Assembly (NCBI GenBank): GCA_039583875.1
Contig: CM077158.1
Span: 118,603,900-118,667,899, forward strand
Direction: 5' to 3'
Source of the DNA: Platanthera guangdongensis
Taxonomy: Eukaryota; Streptophyta; Magnoliopsida; Asparagales; Orchidaceae
DNA length: 64,000 nucleotides
The number at the start of each line of letters is the position of its first letter. The first letter of the stretch is position 1. Below the pieces are notes generated by a model. It saw nothing but the letters and a program-made list of their open reading frames with translations, did no database searches and was not told the origin of the DNA. Positions 46,114 through 57,636 of the stretch are shown here, in pieces. Position numbers and translations under genes: made by a program.

Positions 46114-49100
46114 TTATTTAAGACTTCCTCCATCTAACATTCCTAACTGATTTAGGAAGAAGGTATGTTTCTTTTCATCCAAAGGCTTGGTGAAAATATC
46201 TCCCCTTTGTAAATCAGTTGGGATATATTGCAGTTCAATTTTATTCTTTTCAACATTATCCCTTAAGAAATGATGCCTAATCTCTATATGTTTTGTCCTA
46301 CTATGGAGGACTGGATTTTGAGCTATGGAGATAGCACTTGTATTGTCACAAAAGATTTTTGACTTTCTAAGTTGTAACCATAGTCTAGGAGTTGATTTTG
46401 AATCCACAGTATTTGTGAACAACAACTGCCTGCAGCCATATATTCAGCTTCAGCAGTTGAGGTTGACACAGATGTTTGTTTCTTGCAAAACCAGGAGACA
46501 AGTCTATCACCAAGGAACTGACAAGTTCCACTGGTGCTTTTCCTGTCAATTCTGCATCCAGCATAATCAGCATCAGAGAATCCAGTTAACTCAAATGCTG
46601 AATCTTTTGGATACCAGAGACCTAGATTTGGACAACTTTTAACATACCTGAGAATCCTCTTTACTAATGTGAGGTGTGACTCTCTAGGGCTAACTTGGAA
46701 TCTAGCACATATACATGTAGCAAACATTATATCTGGTCTACTAGCTGTAAGATACAGTAAAGAGCCAATCATTGCTCTATATGTTGTCTGATCAACAGGT
46801 TTCCCATGTTCATCAGCATCCAATACAGCATTGGTAGGCATGGGTGTTTTCATACAAGATGCCTCAGACATGCCAAATTTCTTAACCAGCTCATTAGCAT
46901 ATTTGGTTTGAGAAATAAAGATGCCTTCAGCATGTTGTTTGACTTGCAATCCTAGGAAGAAGGATAGCTCACCCATGCTACTCATCTCAAATTTAGAATG
47001 CATTAGTTAGAAAACCTTCTGCATAGTTTTGAGTCAGTAGAACCAAAAATGATATCGTCTACATAAATTTGTACTAGTAGGGTATGGGACTTATGGGTTC
47101 TAATGAAAAGAGTTTGGTCTACTCTACCCCTTATAAAACCATTTTCCAAGAGAAAGCATGCTAGGGTCTCATACCATGCTCTAGGAGCTTGCTTGAGACC
47201 ATATAATGCTTTATTTAATCTAAAAACAAAATCAGGATGAGTTGGAGAGATAAAACCTGGAGGTTGTCTGACATAGACTTCCTCTTTGATGTCTCCATTT
47301 AAGAAGGCACTCTTGACATCCATTTGATAAACTTTGAAGCCTTTGTGAGCTGCATAAGCTAAGAATATCCTGATGGCTTCTAATCTTGCAACAGGTGCAA
47401 AGGTCTGGTCGTAGTCAATTCCTTCTTCTTGAGAATATCCTTGGGCAACTAGCCTTGCCTTGTTCCTTATTATTACTCCTTGATCATCCAGTTTGTTTCT
47501 GAATACCCATTTTGTTCCAACAATGGAATGATCCTTAGGCTTTGGCACTAGTTCCCATACTTTGTTCCTCTCAAATTGATGCAACTCCTCTTGCATGGCA
47601 ATGATCCAGTGTGGATCTTGCTCTGCATCTTGAATGGACTGAGGTTCAATTTGAGAAAGGAAGCAGGTGTGCAACAGGTTTTGGTTGACCTGATTTCTGG
47701 TTTGCACACCAGCTGAGATTTCTCCAATTATTTGGGTAATTGGATGGTCTCTTGATGTTACTAAATCAACAGGGGGTGTTGATTGTTCACCAACCTGTGT
47801 TGTTGTTTCCTCTTGTGGTACAACAACTGGCTCTTCAGGTTGAGCTTCAATATGTTGAGCATTGCTTTCATCTTCACTGCTTTCATCTTCTTGAGCAACC
47901 TGTAGCTTGTTCATATCTTCAACTAGAGAGTGTTCCTGCAAAGGTTCTATGGTAGAAGAAATCTTCTCCTTGAAAGACATGTTAGTTTCATCAAAAGAAA
48001 CATGAACAGATTCCTCAATTTTTAATGATGATTTATTATATACCCTATAGGCCTTGCTGATCATGGAGTATCCCAGAAACACTCCTTCATCAGCTTTGGC
48101 TTGAAATTTTGCTAGATGTTTCTTATCATTATTGTGAATATAGCAAATGCAACCAAAAATTTTGAAATAGTCAACTTTAGGTTTCTTCCCTTTGAGTAAT
48201 TCATAGGGAGTCTTTCCCTTCAGTTTATGTATCAGGCTTCTGTTCAGCACATAGTTGGAGGTGTTCACTGCCTCTGCCCAAAAGGATAGAGGTAGATGAG
48301 CATCTGACAACAATGTAGTGGCAGATTCAATAAGGGTTCTATTTTTCCTTTCAGCTACCCCATTTTGTTGAGGAGTTCTAGGAGCTGAGAAAGTATGCCT
48401 GATCCCTTCACTCTGACAGAACTCTTGCATAAGAAGAGAATCAAACTCTGTCCCATGATCACTTCTGATCAGGGCAATGTGAGTATTGAACTCAATCTTT
48501 ATACATTTGAGAAACTCTGTCAGACACTTAAAGTTATCAGACTTCTTCCTTAGAAAGAACACCCAAGTGAATCTAGAGAAGTCATCTACAATCACTAAAG
48601 TGTAGGATTTCCCTCCTAGGCTTTGTACTGTGATGGGTCCAAATAGATCCATGTGTAACAGATACAATATCCTAGGTGAATCACTCTTATTAAGTGACTT
48701 AAAACTGTTTTTAGTTTGCTTGCCTAATTGACAAGCCTTGCAGAGTCCTTCCTTCTTGTAGGGGCCAGAAGGTAGTCCTCTAACAAGATTGTCCTTGGAG
48801 AGCCTAGCAATAGTTCTAAGGTTTAGGTGTCCTAGTCTCTTATGCCATAAAACATTTGGTCTATAAACTGAATTGAATAAGCAGATATCTATAGAAGTTG
48901 AAAGAAAATCTACAAGGTAGATGTTACCTTTCCTTTTACCTGTCAACACAGTGGTGTTGTCCTCTGACTTGATTTTGCATAAGGTTTTGCTGAAGGTCAC
49001 CTGGTAGCCTTCATCACATAGCTGACTGATGCTGATTAGGTTGTGCTTCAGTCCTTCCACATATGCTACCTTCTTGAAGGTTACAGAACCAATCTGGACT

Positions 49101-49276
49101 GCTCCATATCCTTTAGTTTGTCCAAAGTTGGAGTCACCAAAGATAACTTTGGGTCCAAGCTTGGCTTTAAAGGAATTGAGGTTGTCCTTGTTCCCTGTCA
49201 TGTGCTTTGAGCACCCACTATCCAAATACCATTGCTGGTTAGATGTTGGATAGGTCTTCACCTGCACATTAAGCAA
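46114..49276 (-). pseudogene. pol: Pol polyprotein, two frameshifts (element B)
   Basis: Protease [12 protein letters not shown], integrase zinc domain (WHKRLGHL ... CKACQLGK), core D/D/E in [15 protein letters not shown] and [12 protein letters not shown] with [11 protein letters not shown] and [10 protein letters not shown] are all in 49276-47003. Frame breaks near 47003 and again near 46350 split the RT tail and RNase H (46323-47003 and 46114-46425), where SDADYAGC, STAEAEYMA and TKHIEIRHHFLRD remain readable. It is inactive as it stands, and less decayed than G. Confidence 0.88.
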
Positions 49277-49280
49277 TTCA
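49262..49280 (-). other. Stop-containing gag-pol junction segment (element B)
   Basis: Nineteen minus-strand bases between gag AAG (49283-49281) and the pol codon starting at 49261. They contain the gag TGA stop and end in GCAG. Pol lies in a different frame from gag, and leaving out exactly these 19 bases would bring it into frame. Confidence 0.55.
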
Positions 49281-51352
49281 CTTGTTTTTGACCCAGTTTA
49301 CCTTGGGCCTAGGTTGATAACCTTTAAATTCAGAAATGAAAGACATCCCTGGCTGACTCTTATATCCTTCAGGATGATATCTCCTTGGAGGTAAAATCCA
49401 TTCAGTATAAGGGTTAAATGTTTGGGATGAAGAACCCTCAGGATTCAATTTTGACTTGCCATTGAAAAAGTTTCCAGAGCTCTGACCTCTGTTCGACGAT
49501 CTTGGAGCTGAGTTCGACGATCTTGGGTCAGATCGTCGAGCTCCGTTCGACGGTCGACTATGGCTGAGGTCAGGTATATGAGATCGTCGACCAGCGTTCG
49601 ACGATCTTGGCTTAGATCGTCGATCAGCGTTCGACGATTTGTCCTGAGATCGTCGAGCTGCGTTCGGCGATCGTCGATCTTCATTCGGCGATCGTCGATC
49701 TCCGTTCGACGATTTGTACTGGACTTTAGTTTTCTGAGGCAGATCAGAATTTTTCCTGGCAACCTCTACAACTCCCTTTCCCTTGTCAGAAATAAACTTG
49801 ATAGGGGTTGTTAGAACAATAGGTTGGCTGGATGAGGCACCCAAGCCCAGTGTACTGTTGAATCTTGAGTTCACTGTGCTTGTGATGTCCATCAGCTTGA
49901 TGCTTCTCCCATTGAGAGATTCTTCAAGCTTCTTGGCCTCAGAGAGTTCACTCTTCAGTGAAGCTATCTGTTCCCTATGGTTCTCCAACTCCTGAGAGAG
50001 CTTGAGGTTTTCTGATTTTAAAGCATTGTGTTCAGACAATTGATTTCTGAGAGAGATGATCTCTTTCTCAGACTTTAGCAGGTCTAAACATAGTGCTTTA
50101 AATTCAAGTTTAAAATCTTCTGAAGTGAAATCAAAAGAGTTGATTACCTGATCTTCTTCAGGTTGAGTTTCTGAGTCTGACTCTGACTCCTCTTCTTCTG
50201 AGTTGTGTTGTGAGGCATTGATTGCCATCATGCAGAATTCTTTTTCCTCTGCATCATCCTCATCATCACTTGAGCTGGAAGAGGCCTGTGACTCCTCTTC
50301 AGTCTCACTCCAGGATTCAGCAACAAATCCTTTCCTTGTGTGCTTACTTTTGCTGGTGGAAGGTTTGTTATTTCCATGCCTTTTGGAGTCCTTCTCCTTT
50401 CTTCTTTCTTTTCTGTCCCTCCTGTCCTTGTTCTTGTTTTCTGGACAGTCAGGAACCATATGCCCTGGTTTCCTGCAACCAAAGCAAATAATGTCTTTGC
50501 TATTGCCAGTGGACTTGTCATACCTTGGCTTGTCTTGCTCCTTGTATGATCTTCTTCTGAAGTCCTTCCTGGCCATCTTATAGAATCTTTTGGCCAATAG
50601 GCTGAGAAGTTCATCATTGCTTGTGGCCTTTTCTTCAGGCAGATCCTCAGCTGCCTTGAATGCAATAGTCTTCTCCTTTCTTGTGGCTGGAGAAGCAGCC
50701 TTCTGTTCTTCTTCTCTGTTCTTGATGAGTAGCTCATAAGATTTGAGCTTACCCAACAAGGCTTCAGTGGTAATCTCATTTAGGCTTCTGGCATCTTTAA
50801 TTGGCCAGATTCTTGAATCCCAAGTGCTGGGGAAGCACATTAGGATCTTGTCATTGAGTTCTGTCAGTGAGATTTCTTTATCTAATGTCCTCAGTTCACT
50901 GACAATTAGACTCAATCTATTGTACATGTCTCCCACTGACTCAGTTTCTCCCTTCTTGAAGTTCTCATATTGGGAGATGAGATGAGATCTTCTGTCCTTT
51001 CTCTCATCAGCTGAGCCAGAGACAATTTCTGAAAGCTTGTCCCAGATCTCCTTGGCTGAATTACATTCAGCTACCTTCTGAAAAATGTCATCTGACATTG
51101 TCTGAGCTAGAATGTTCATTGCCTTGGCATCAGCTACTTTCCATCTTTTAATGTCAGCATCTGTTCCTGATGGAGGTGGAACAGCATTTGTGCTTGTGCT
51201 CTCTGGAGGTCTTGGGCACACTGTCAAAACAGAATTAAAAATATCTTCGTCAATGAATTCATGTAGAGTTTAATCCTTGCCTTCCAAAGTGCAAACTTTG
51301 ATAGATTGCACACTGGAGGTCTGGTGCTAGCATAATCCTTGTTTTGGGCCAT
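49278..51352 (-). pseudogene. gag: Gag polyprotein, one frameshift (element B)
   Basis: The open frame 51227-49278 gives 649 residues. The likely start is upstream, at the minus-strand ATG at 51352, separated by a 1-base deletion near 51253. Copia gag core words (KEIWDKL, LLGKLKSYELL) are followed by one zinc knuckle, CFGCRKPGHMVPDC, a Lys/Arg-rich section and an acidic Ser-rich section. A coiled-coil-like segment precedes a run of RRS-containing units (about 49720-49480) encoded by TCGTCGA/TCGACGA repeats, the same DNA motif as in the LTR. Confidence 0.85.
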
Positions 51353-51465
51353 GATTTGTGCAAGCTAAATCTAATATAAAAAGAAAACAAAAGAAGGATC
51401 TAGTTTGGGATCTTTGGGGTTCAGGTGTTAGCCTGTACAACCAAACAGATATGGTATGTTTAACC

Positions 51466-51483
51466 AACCTGGCTTTGATACCA
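51466..51483 (-). other. Primer binding site, tRNA-iMet type (element B)
   Basis: Minus-strand TGGTATCAAAGCCAGGTT, two bases from the LTR end, with one change from the A site. Confidence 0.8.
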
Positions 51484-51485
51484 AT

Positions 51486-53089
51486 TGAAAGGGGAAACTA
51501 GATCTGATATACTCTAAAGGGGGGGTGAATAGAGTATATGGTGCTTTTTGAAAACACAAAGAAAACTTTTTGCAAAGCTTTACAACAATTGTTGTAATGA
51601 GTGTAAGCAGGGAAGCAGAGGTAAAATTAACCACAAACTAAGCTATGCAGAAACTAAGCACAAGAAAATCTAGGCCAGAAACAAAAAGAAAACATGCACA
51701 ACCAGATGACACAAGGAAATATAGTGGTTCCCCAACTTGGGTACATCCACTCTTCTACCACCCTAGGTAGGAATCCACTGCAGGATGAGTTGATCAGGTG
51801 TCCTGGGCACCAATGAGCTTTTGATAAGGTGCTCAAAAACCAGATCAGATTTTTTGATCAGGTGTCTTGCCACCAATGAGCTTTTGACAAGGTGCTCAAA
51901 AACCAGATTCAAACTTTTGAAGGGAGTTTGAAAAACCCTTTACAGATTGGGGGTGAGAGAGTTATGGCAGTCTTCTCTTTCTCAAGCAACTGAGAAGACT
52001 ATGTGGATTCAGTGATGTTGTCAAAGCTCCCCCTGAGTCCTTGAAACTTCAGGAAGATGAGCTTTGCTGAGGGTGATAGGCCTTCAAAAATAGATCTCCA
52101 GCAGATGATGATTTCAGCAAGCTGAAATGTTGAGTGTCTGGAGTCTTGAGATGATGTTGGCCTTGAACACTTGAGAGCTGAAGAGATCTGAAGAATGTTT
52201 GAAAGCTTGATCTCTTTTTGATGAGTGTTCTTCTGAATTCTTGTTGACAGAAGATTGAGAGAGTCTCTGTGTATAGAGAGGTGTCCTCTACTTGTCTTTC
52301 TCTATTCTCTTGTTCTTGTCTGTCTTCTTTTTTTTTGATTCAAAAACATTCTGTCTTTTATTCTCTGAATCTCAATAGGAAAATTGCTCTGTCAAAGATA
52401 GCCGTTGGTCTGAATTAATTACAGCCTTAATTGTTTAATATGTTCTGAAGGAAAGTCCACTGATTTGTTCCTTAGAAAATCCCTTGAAACTTGCTCCAGA
52501 AGTAAATGAAAACGGCTGGCAGATCTTCTGTCTTAAATGCAGAATAACTTCTATCTGATTTGAATTTGAATTCTGAAAGTCAACTGAAATCGTCGAACTG
52601 AGCTCTGCTATCGTCGAGCTGAGCTCAGCGAAAATGAAAGATGTAAGCAGCAGAAAATCGTCGATCTGAGCTCAAAGATCGTCGAACTGAGCTCAGAGAT
52701 AAGGATCCAGTTCAGAGTCAAAATCGTCGACCTGAGCTCAGCGATCGTCGAATGGAGCTCGACGATATTGAGAAGTTGAGCTCAGCGATTGTCGACCAGA
52801 GCTCGACGATATTTTGAGGCTTGAGCTCAGCGATCGTCAAATGGAGCTCGACGATCTGCCAAAGTGAGCTAGACGATCGTCGACCGGAGTTCGACGAAAC
52901 GTCGTGCTGAGCTCGACGATTTGGACTTAGTCTCCAGAAAAACTTGGGTCTTCAGGGCAGCTTCCAAACCTAGACTCCTGATCCCTTAGACTCAATTCTA
53001 ATAGACCTATAATCTATACAGAAGGTCAAAACATAGAATCCTAGAGACATAGTGATCCTGACCCAAATTAGTAATAGGGTGTTCCAACA
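51486..53089 (-). repeat. 5' LTR (element B)
   Basis: 1604 bp, minus-strand TGTTGGAACACCC to CCCTTTCA. The TCGTCGA array is at 52590-52919. A TATA-like TATACACA lies at 52268-52275. An end hairpin with a perfect 10-bp stem (51507-51516 with 51530-51539) encloses a G/C-run loop. Confidence 0.88.
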
Positions 53090-55459
53090 AAGTTCTTAAG
53101 GCAAAAATGGTCTAGGACGACACAGGAACATTTTTTCAAAATAGGGAAAAATGGTCGTTTTTGTGCGAGACACGCCCCCTGACACGGGCGTGACCCAGGC
53201 CGTGACCTGGGCGTGACCTCCTTGACTCGACGAATTTTTCTTGCGTCGAGTTGAGCTCGACGAATGGGGTACACGCCCCGAGACACGGGCGTGTCACGGG
53301 CCGTGTCCCGCTTTGTCGAGTGTCGAGTGTCGAGTGTCAAGTGTCGAGTGCGGAGAGAGGGTACACGGCCTGTGACACGGGCGTGTCACAGGGCGTGTTC
53401 AGCTTATCGAGTGTCGAGTGTCGAGTATCGACTGTCGGGTGTCGAGAGAGGGAACACGGCCTGTGAGACGGGCGTGTCACAGGGCGTGTCAAGCTGTGTA
53501 GAGTGTCGACACTTTGTGTCGACGAGGTGTCGAGACACAGGCTACACGCCCTAGGTCACAGGCGTGACCGACCCGTCACGGGCGTGTACCTGGCCGTGTA
53601 CCGTATGGATAAACTTGGATTTGCCGACTTTCTACGCCACTTATGGTACACGCCCTGTGTCACGGGCGTGACACAGGGCGTGACTGGCCCGAAAATCGAG
53701 TTTTTCCAGATTTTTTTGTGCCGTTCATTTCCTTGATTCTGCATCTAACGGTCCAGCTCTGTTCTGGAGGAAATAAGGCCGAAACAGAGAATTGTCTTTC
53801 TCAGTTCACCTTCTCTTCATCTTCTTCTTCATCCTCAAAGAGAAAGCAAGAGAGCAAGGGAGCAAGCAAGGCAAGGAAAGAGAGGAGCAGCCATCGCGGC
53901 ATCGTCTCGGTTCAGGCAAGCGGTGTTCTTCACCCTTGCCAATCTACTTTCTTGATTTTGATTGTGCCAACATAGCTAGTGCTTATATTTCAAATTCCCT
54001 AGCTTGTTCTTCTTGTGTTGAGTTCTTCCTCACTAGCTTTATGATTATTCTTTTGAATGTCATATACTCCATGAATATGATTTCCATGCTTAGTTTTCTT
54101 TGGTTATCAAGTCTATGATAGGTTGCTTCATGTCATTTATCTTGTTCATGCGACTCATGTAGCTCTATTTATTCATGTTCATGTGGCCTTTTTCTTGCCT
54201 AATCATGTGATTTGTTCTAGTTCCTCATCATGTAATTCATGTAGATTATAGCTTAATTACTTTTCTAGCAACTTGTCGTCATGCGTGAGAACGATGAAAG
54301 GAACGTGTTTAGCTTGGGTTATTGGGCGTTTTGCGAGGCGAATTGTGAATCATGGCAGGAGCGTTTGTGTGAGAATTCTGCAAGGGGTGGTGTGGTTTCA
54401 GCCTGTGGCCATCGGGTTTTGGTTTTTGTGGTTAGAGAGGCCACTTTGGCCCCGATGTGGGCTGGTTTTGTTTGGTGCGTTCCACTTTAGGGCCGCCACC
54501 GAAAGACTCTTGCGGAATTGAACTTAACCGCTGCTTATGTTTCACTCATTTGGTTGTTTCTTGTTTGTACGATACTGAGTTTGGGCATGTGTACTGCCCT
54601 TTTTCTCCTGCGGGTGGAGCAGGATTTGTTGAACTTGTACGCACTTGGTGTGGTTGACACTTTGGAACGACATTGTTTACTACTTGTACGCACTTGTTTT
54701 ATGCACTCTTTTTACTTATATGAAACACTGCTACGGGGTCGGTAAGCCCCTTCTTTATCGATTGTGCATTTCGCGCTCTCTTTTGTATAGCTTGGTTGAT
54801 TGCTGAGGTATTCTTTTTTTGAATGCCTCAGGTGCAGGTTGTAGCCGGTTGAGCGGCTAGGTTGGTTGGTGGCGTTTCTTGGGAGCTAGCCGAGCATACA
54901 TAGCGAGGTAGTTCTTCCCTTTGTTGTACAGACATACATGTGCCCCAATGGGTTCGTGTCAGCTTGTTGGAGCCCATTGGTGGTTTTCTTTACTTGTGAT
55001 GTATGAATAATAGACTGCTATATGACTCATTTGGATGATGTCTTCTTGCTCTTGGGAAGGATTTATGGTAGGTTGCATTAGGTATTTTCTAAGCTACACA
55101 AAACCTATTCTTGTATATCATGCATACATGTTTTGATCAACTAAGGTGTATTTTCCAAATGACGTAAACAAAGAGGATTTCTTATTGTAGTATCACTATA
55201 GACTGCATATAGGAGCTCATCACAAATAAACAAAGTATTTCCGCCGCGTATAAAAACAGTTTTTGATACCTAAGGCCGAGGGATACGGCCATTCGATCCA
55301 AAAGTTTTCTTACATTTCACTGTTGAATTTCAACTCATAAAGTAAGCGTCAAGAGTTGCATGAGCGTGTGCAGTTATCCCCTGCACGACGTGGCATCATA
55401 ACCCGTAGTTCCTCTTGCTCTGATACGATGTACTCGTTGAGGAAATGCGGGTTGTGACA
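53090..55459 (+). repeat. 5' LTR, 5' end missing (element F)
   Basis: 2370 bp up to ...GGGTTGTGACA. The first 600 bp carry ACACGGGCGTGTC words, gtcgagt runs (53314-53352) and TCGACGA sites at 53227 and 53257. The remainder is unremarkable. Confidence 0.7.
53168..53700 (+). promoter_or_regulatory. ACACGGGCGTGTC / TGTCGAGTG motif array (element F)
   Basis: Repeats of gacacgggcgtgac/gtcac and ggccgtgtc, mixed with tandem gtgtcgagtgtcgagt and one TGTCGACA near 53504-53511. It combines the motif types of G and A in one LTR. Confidence 0.6.
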
Positions 55460-55461
55460 GT

Positions 55462-55479
55462 TGGTATCAGAGCCAGGTT
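55462..55479 (+). other. Primer binding site, tRNA-iMet type (element F)
   Basis: TGGTATCAGAGCCAGGTT, two bases after the LTR end. Confidence 0.8.
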
Positions 55480-55612
55480 TGCTTGACAATTGGTCGGGCA
55501 AACTTTCTGGTTTGGTTGTAAGCATCATATCATACACACACCGCGGTGCCAGCATTATTTCTTGGCCGACGCACTCACACTACACTCATGGCATGACAAG
55601 AAGTATACGGGG

Positions 55613-55784
55613 CATATTATGTAGTATGGGATGCATAATATGTGGTTGTATATGGATCCACCATAGGGGCAACATGTGCGGGTTATGTAGTATGGGATGC
55701 ATAACCTTACCACATGGATGCGACTAGCACGTTTTCTTTTCTTCGTTGCATGCAATGCTATGTAGTATGGGATGCATAGCATTG
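55613..55784 (+). other. Three hairpins with identical loop in the F leader
   Basis: The 12-base loop TAGTATGGGATG occurs at 55622, 55688 and 55763. Its flanks are CATATTATG/CATAATATG, GGTTATG/CATAACC and CAATGCTATG/CATAGCATTG, giving perfect 9-, 7- and 10-bp stems. The outer parts of the stems differ between copies yet remain complementary. The hairpins lie between the PBS and gag, where packaging or dimerisation signals occur in retroelements. Confidence 0.75.
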
Positions 55785-56052
55785 TGATGCGTACGACCGC
55801 TCATGGCATGCATTAAGGCCTTTTCTAGATTGCATCGCACAGCACGCATAGCATAACATTGCATGAGCACAACGTGCCAAGCTAAAGATGTACATGATGA
55901 TACCTGTACACTCATGGTTTTGGGTCCAATAAAGTCATGCATTCATTGGTTAGGCACAAGGTAGTGGGATGACGGTGTGTCATCTTTAGGTTAGGCATAC
56001 CATCATTCTCAAACTCCCAGAGCAAGTTAGCAGTTGATGTTCATATTGTTAT

Positions 56053-57497
56053 ATGTATGGTCTGTACTTAGCCGTTGTGTGTTTTGTTGGGTTTGAGCTT
56101 GATAAGAGTGAACGTGTTTATAGGATGTTGAAGCGTCCAGTGACAAGGCAAACTCCCCAATCTGAGGGCGAGTCTTCGGGTGCGCAGAATAATGCCCTGA
56201 TGGATAGTCTTCGCCAAAGTAATGAGGCTTTGACGAGGCAGGTGCAGGAAGTGCAGTCCCAGCTTCAAGCTATGTCATCAGCGATGTCGGGGCTGGCACC
56301 AAGAGGGCAAGAGACTGTCAGAGGCCCCACGATTTCTACTCCTTCAGTGACAGTGATACCCCCAGTTGTGGTTCCTCCTGCGATGACTTTCATCTCGCAG
56401 TTTCAGCGACTTGGACCACCGACTTATGATGGAAAAGCAGACTTTGTGATTTTGGATGATTGGGTAATCACATTGGAAGAGATGTTTGTGTATTCTGGCA
56501 TTACCGAGGACAAGAAGGTGATGCTTGCCACCTATCAACTCAAAGGGTTGGCGAAAGGTTGGTGGTTGCGAGAAAAGGAAGGCCTAGGGGCGGGCTGTTC
56601 GTGGGAAGCATTCAAAGAAATGTTACGGCGCAAGTTTCTACCGGCAGTGGAAAGGGACCGCCTGATGAATGACTTCTTGTACTTGAAGCAGAGGCAACGC
56701 ACAGTGAGTGAGTATGAAATTGAGTTTAGCAAGTTAAGTCGGTTCGCTCCGAGCTTGGTGACTAAGGAAGCTGACCGAGTAAAGAGATTTCTTGGTGTAC
56801 TCCGCAGCGACGTGCAGCAATTCGCAAGTGCTTATGGAGCGACAAGTTACACCACTACGGTTGAGGCTGCGTTGAAGGTGGAAGCTATATAAAATGCCAA
56901 ACAAAGAGGGCAGCAGATGAGGCAGGGCAAGAGACAGCTGGTGGGAGAGAAAATGTCCCACGAGTCAGACTTAAAGAAGAAGAAGGAACTATGTAGCTTC
57001 TGTGGCCGAGCCGGTCACCCGTTTGAGAAATGTTTCAAGCGGTTGGGGATGCAAAAGAAGGAGCAGGTGCACGCCATTCAGGGTGTGCCAACCAGAGACT
57101 TGGAGTGTACATTTTGTGGGAGAAGAGGTCATGATGTGGGCCGCTGCTGGGCCAAAGACAAGGTGTGCTTCTAGTGTGGCAGGCCAAGACATCTTCGTGC
57201 AAGGTGTCCGCAGATCCAACCTGTTTTGCAACCCGCACCACTCCAGGCTTTGCCTCTGCCTCCGCGTGTAGACAATCTCAAAGGGAAGTTGAATGTGGTC
57301 TCTTCAGAGGAAGCTCAGACGTCACCTCAAGTTATCTCAGGTTCGATTCATTCCTCTGGTTCCTGTTTTGTTTCTACCTTTTACGTGTAGTTCTTAGCAT
57401 ATATACCCTTATAGGAAACTTTAAGGTAAAGAACCGTTGGGCGCGTGTTCTCTTTGATTCTGGTGCGACCCATTCATTTGTGGCGCGAACATTTCAC
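56053..57497 (+). pseudogene. gag: Gag and start of protease (element F)
   Basis: 56053-56892 (the likely start is the ATG at 56125) encodes a Gypsy gag core (RLGPPTYDGKAD, YQLKGLAKGWW, EYEIEFSKLSRFAP). A TAA at about 56891 interrupts it. 56917-57174 then gives zinc knuckles CSFCGRAGHPFEKC and CTFCGRRGHDVGRC, and a third knuckle is broken by a TAG in place of its second residue pair (57172-57174). Protease begins at LFDSGATHSF near 57450 and is cut by the deletion at 57489. Confidence 0.8.
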
Positions 57498-57636
57498 TGT
57501 TGAATTTCAACTCATAAAGTAAGCGTCAAGAGTTGCCTGAGCGTGTGCAGTTATCCCCTGCACGACGTGGCATCATAACCCGTAGTTCCTCTTGCTCTGA
57601 TACGATGTACTCGTTGAGGAAATGCGGGTTGTGACA
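57489..57636 (+). repeat. 3' LTR, last 148 bp (element F)
   Basis: Identical to 55312-55459 except for one base (gttgcctgag against gttgcatgag). It is joined directly to the protease codons. Confidence 0.85.

Larger units (their letters stand above)
40843..53089 (-). mobile_element. Sirevirus element B
   Basis: Full-length element of about 12.2 kb on the minus strand: 5' LTR, PBS, gag, pol, motif array, third ORF, PPT, 3' LTR. By eye the LTRs differ by roughly 17 substitutions in 1.6 kb, so it is older than A. The flanks cattt and aagtt do not form a target duplication, and the 3' LTR lacks the terminal six or seven bases present in the 5' LTR. The left border is therefore a rearranged junction. 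Confidence 0.9.
53090..57636 (+). mobile_element. Ty3-Gypsy element F, internally deleted
   Basis: LTR 3' part (to 55459), tRNA-iMet PBS, a leader with three hairpins, gag and the first protease motif. At 57489 the sequence jumps into the last 148 bases of the LTR (57489-57636 equals 55312-55459 except for one base). The rest of pol and most of the 3' LTR are gone. The left border abuts the LTR of B exactly, so B may have inserted in this LTR. Confidence 0.8.
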
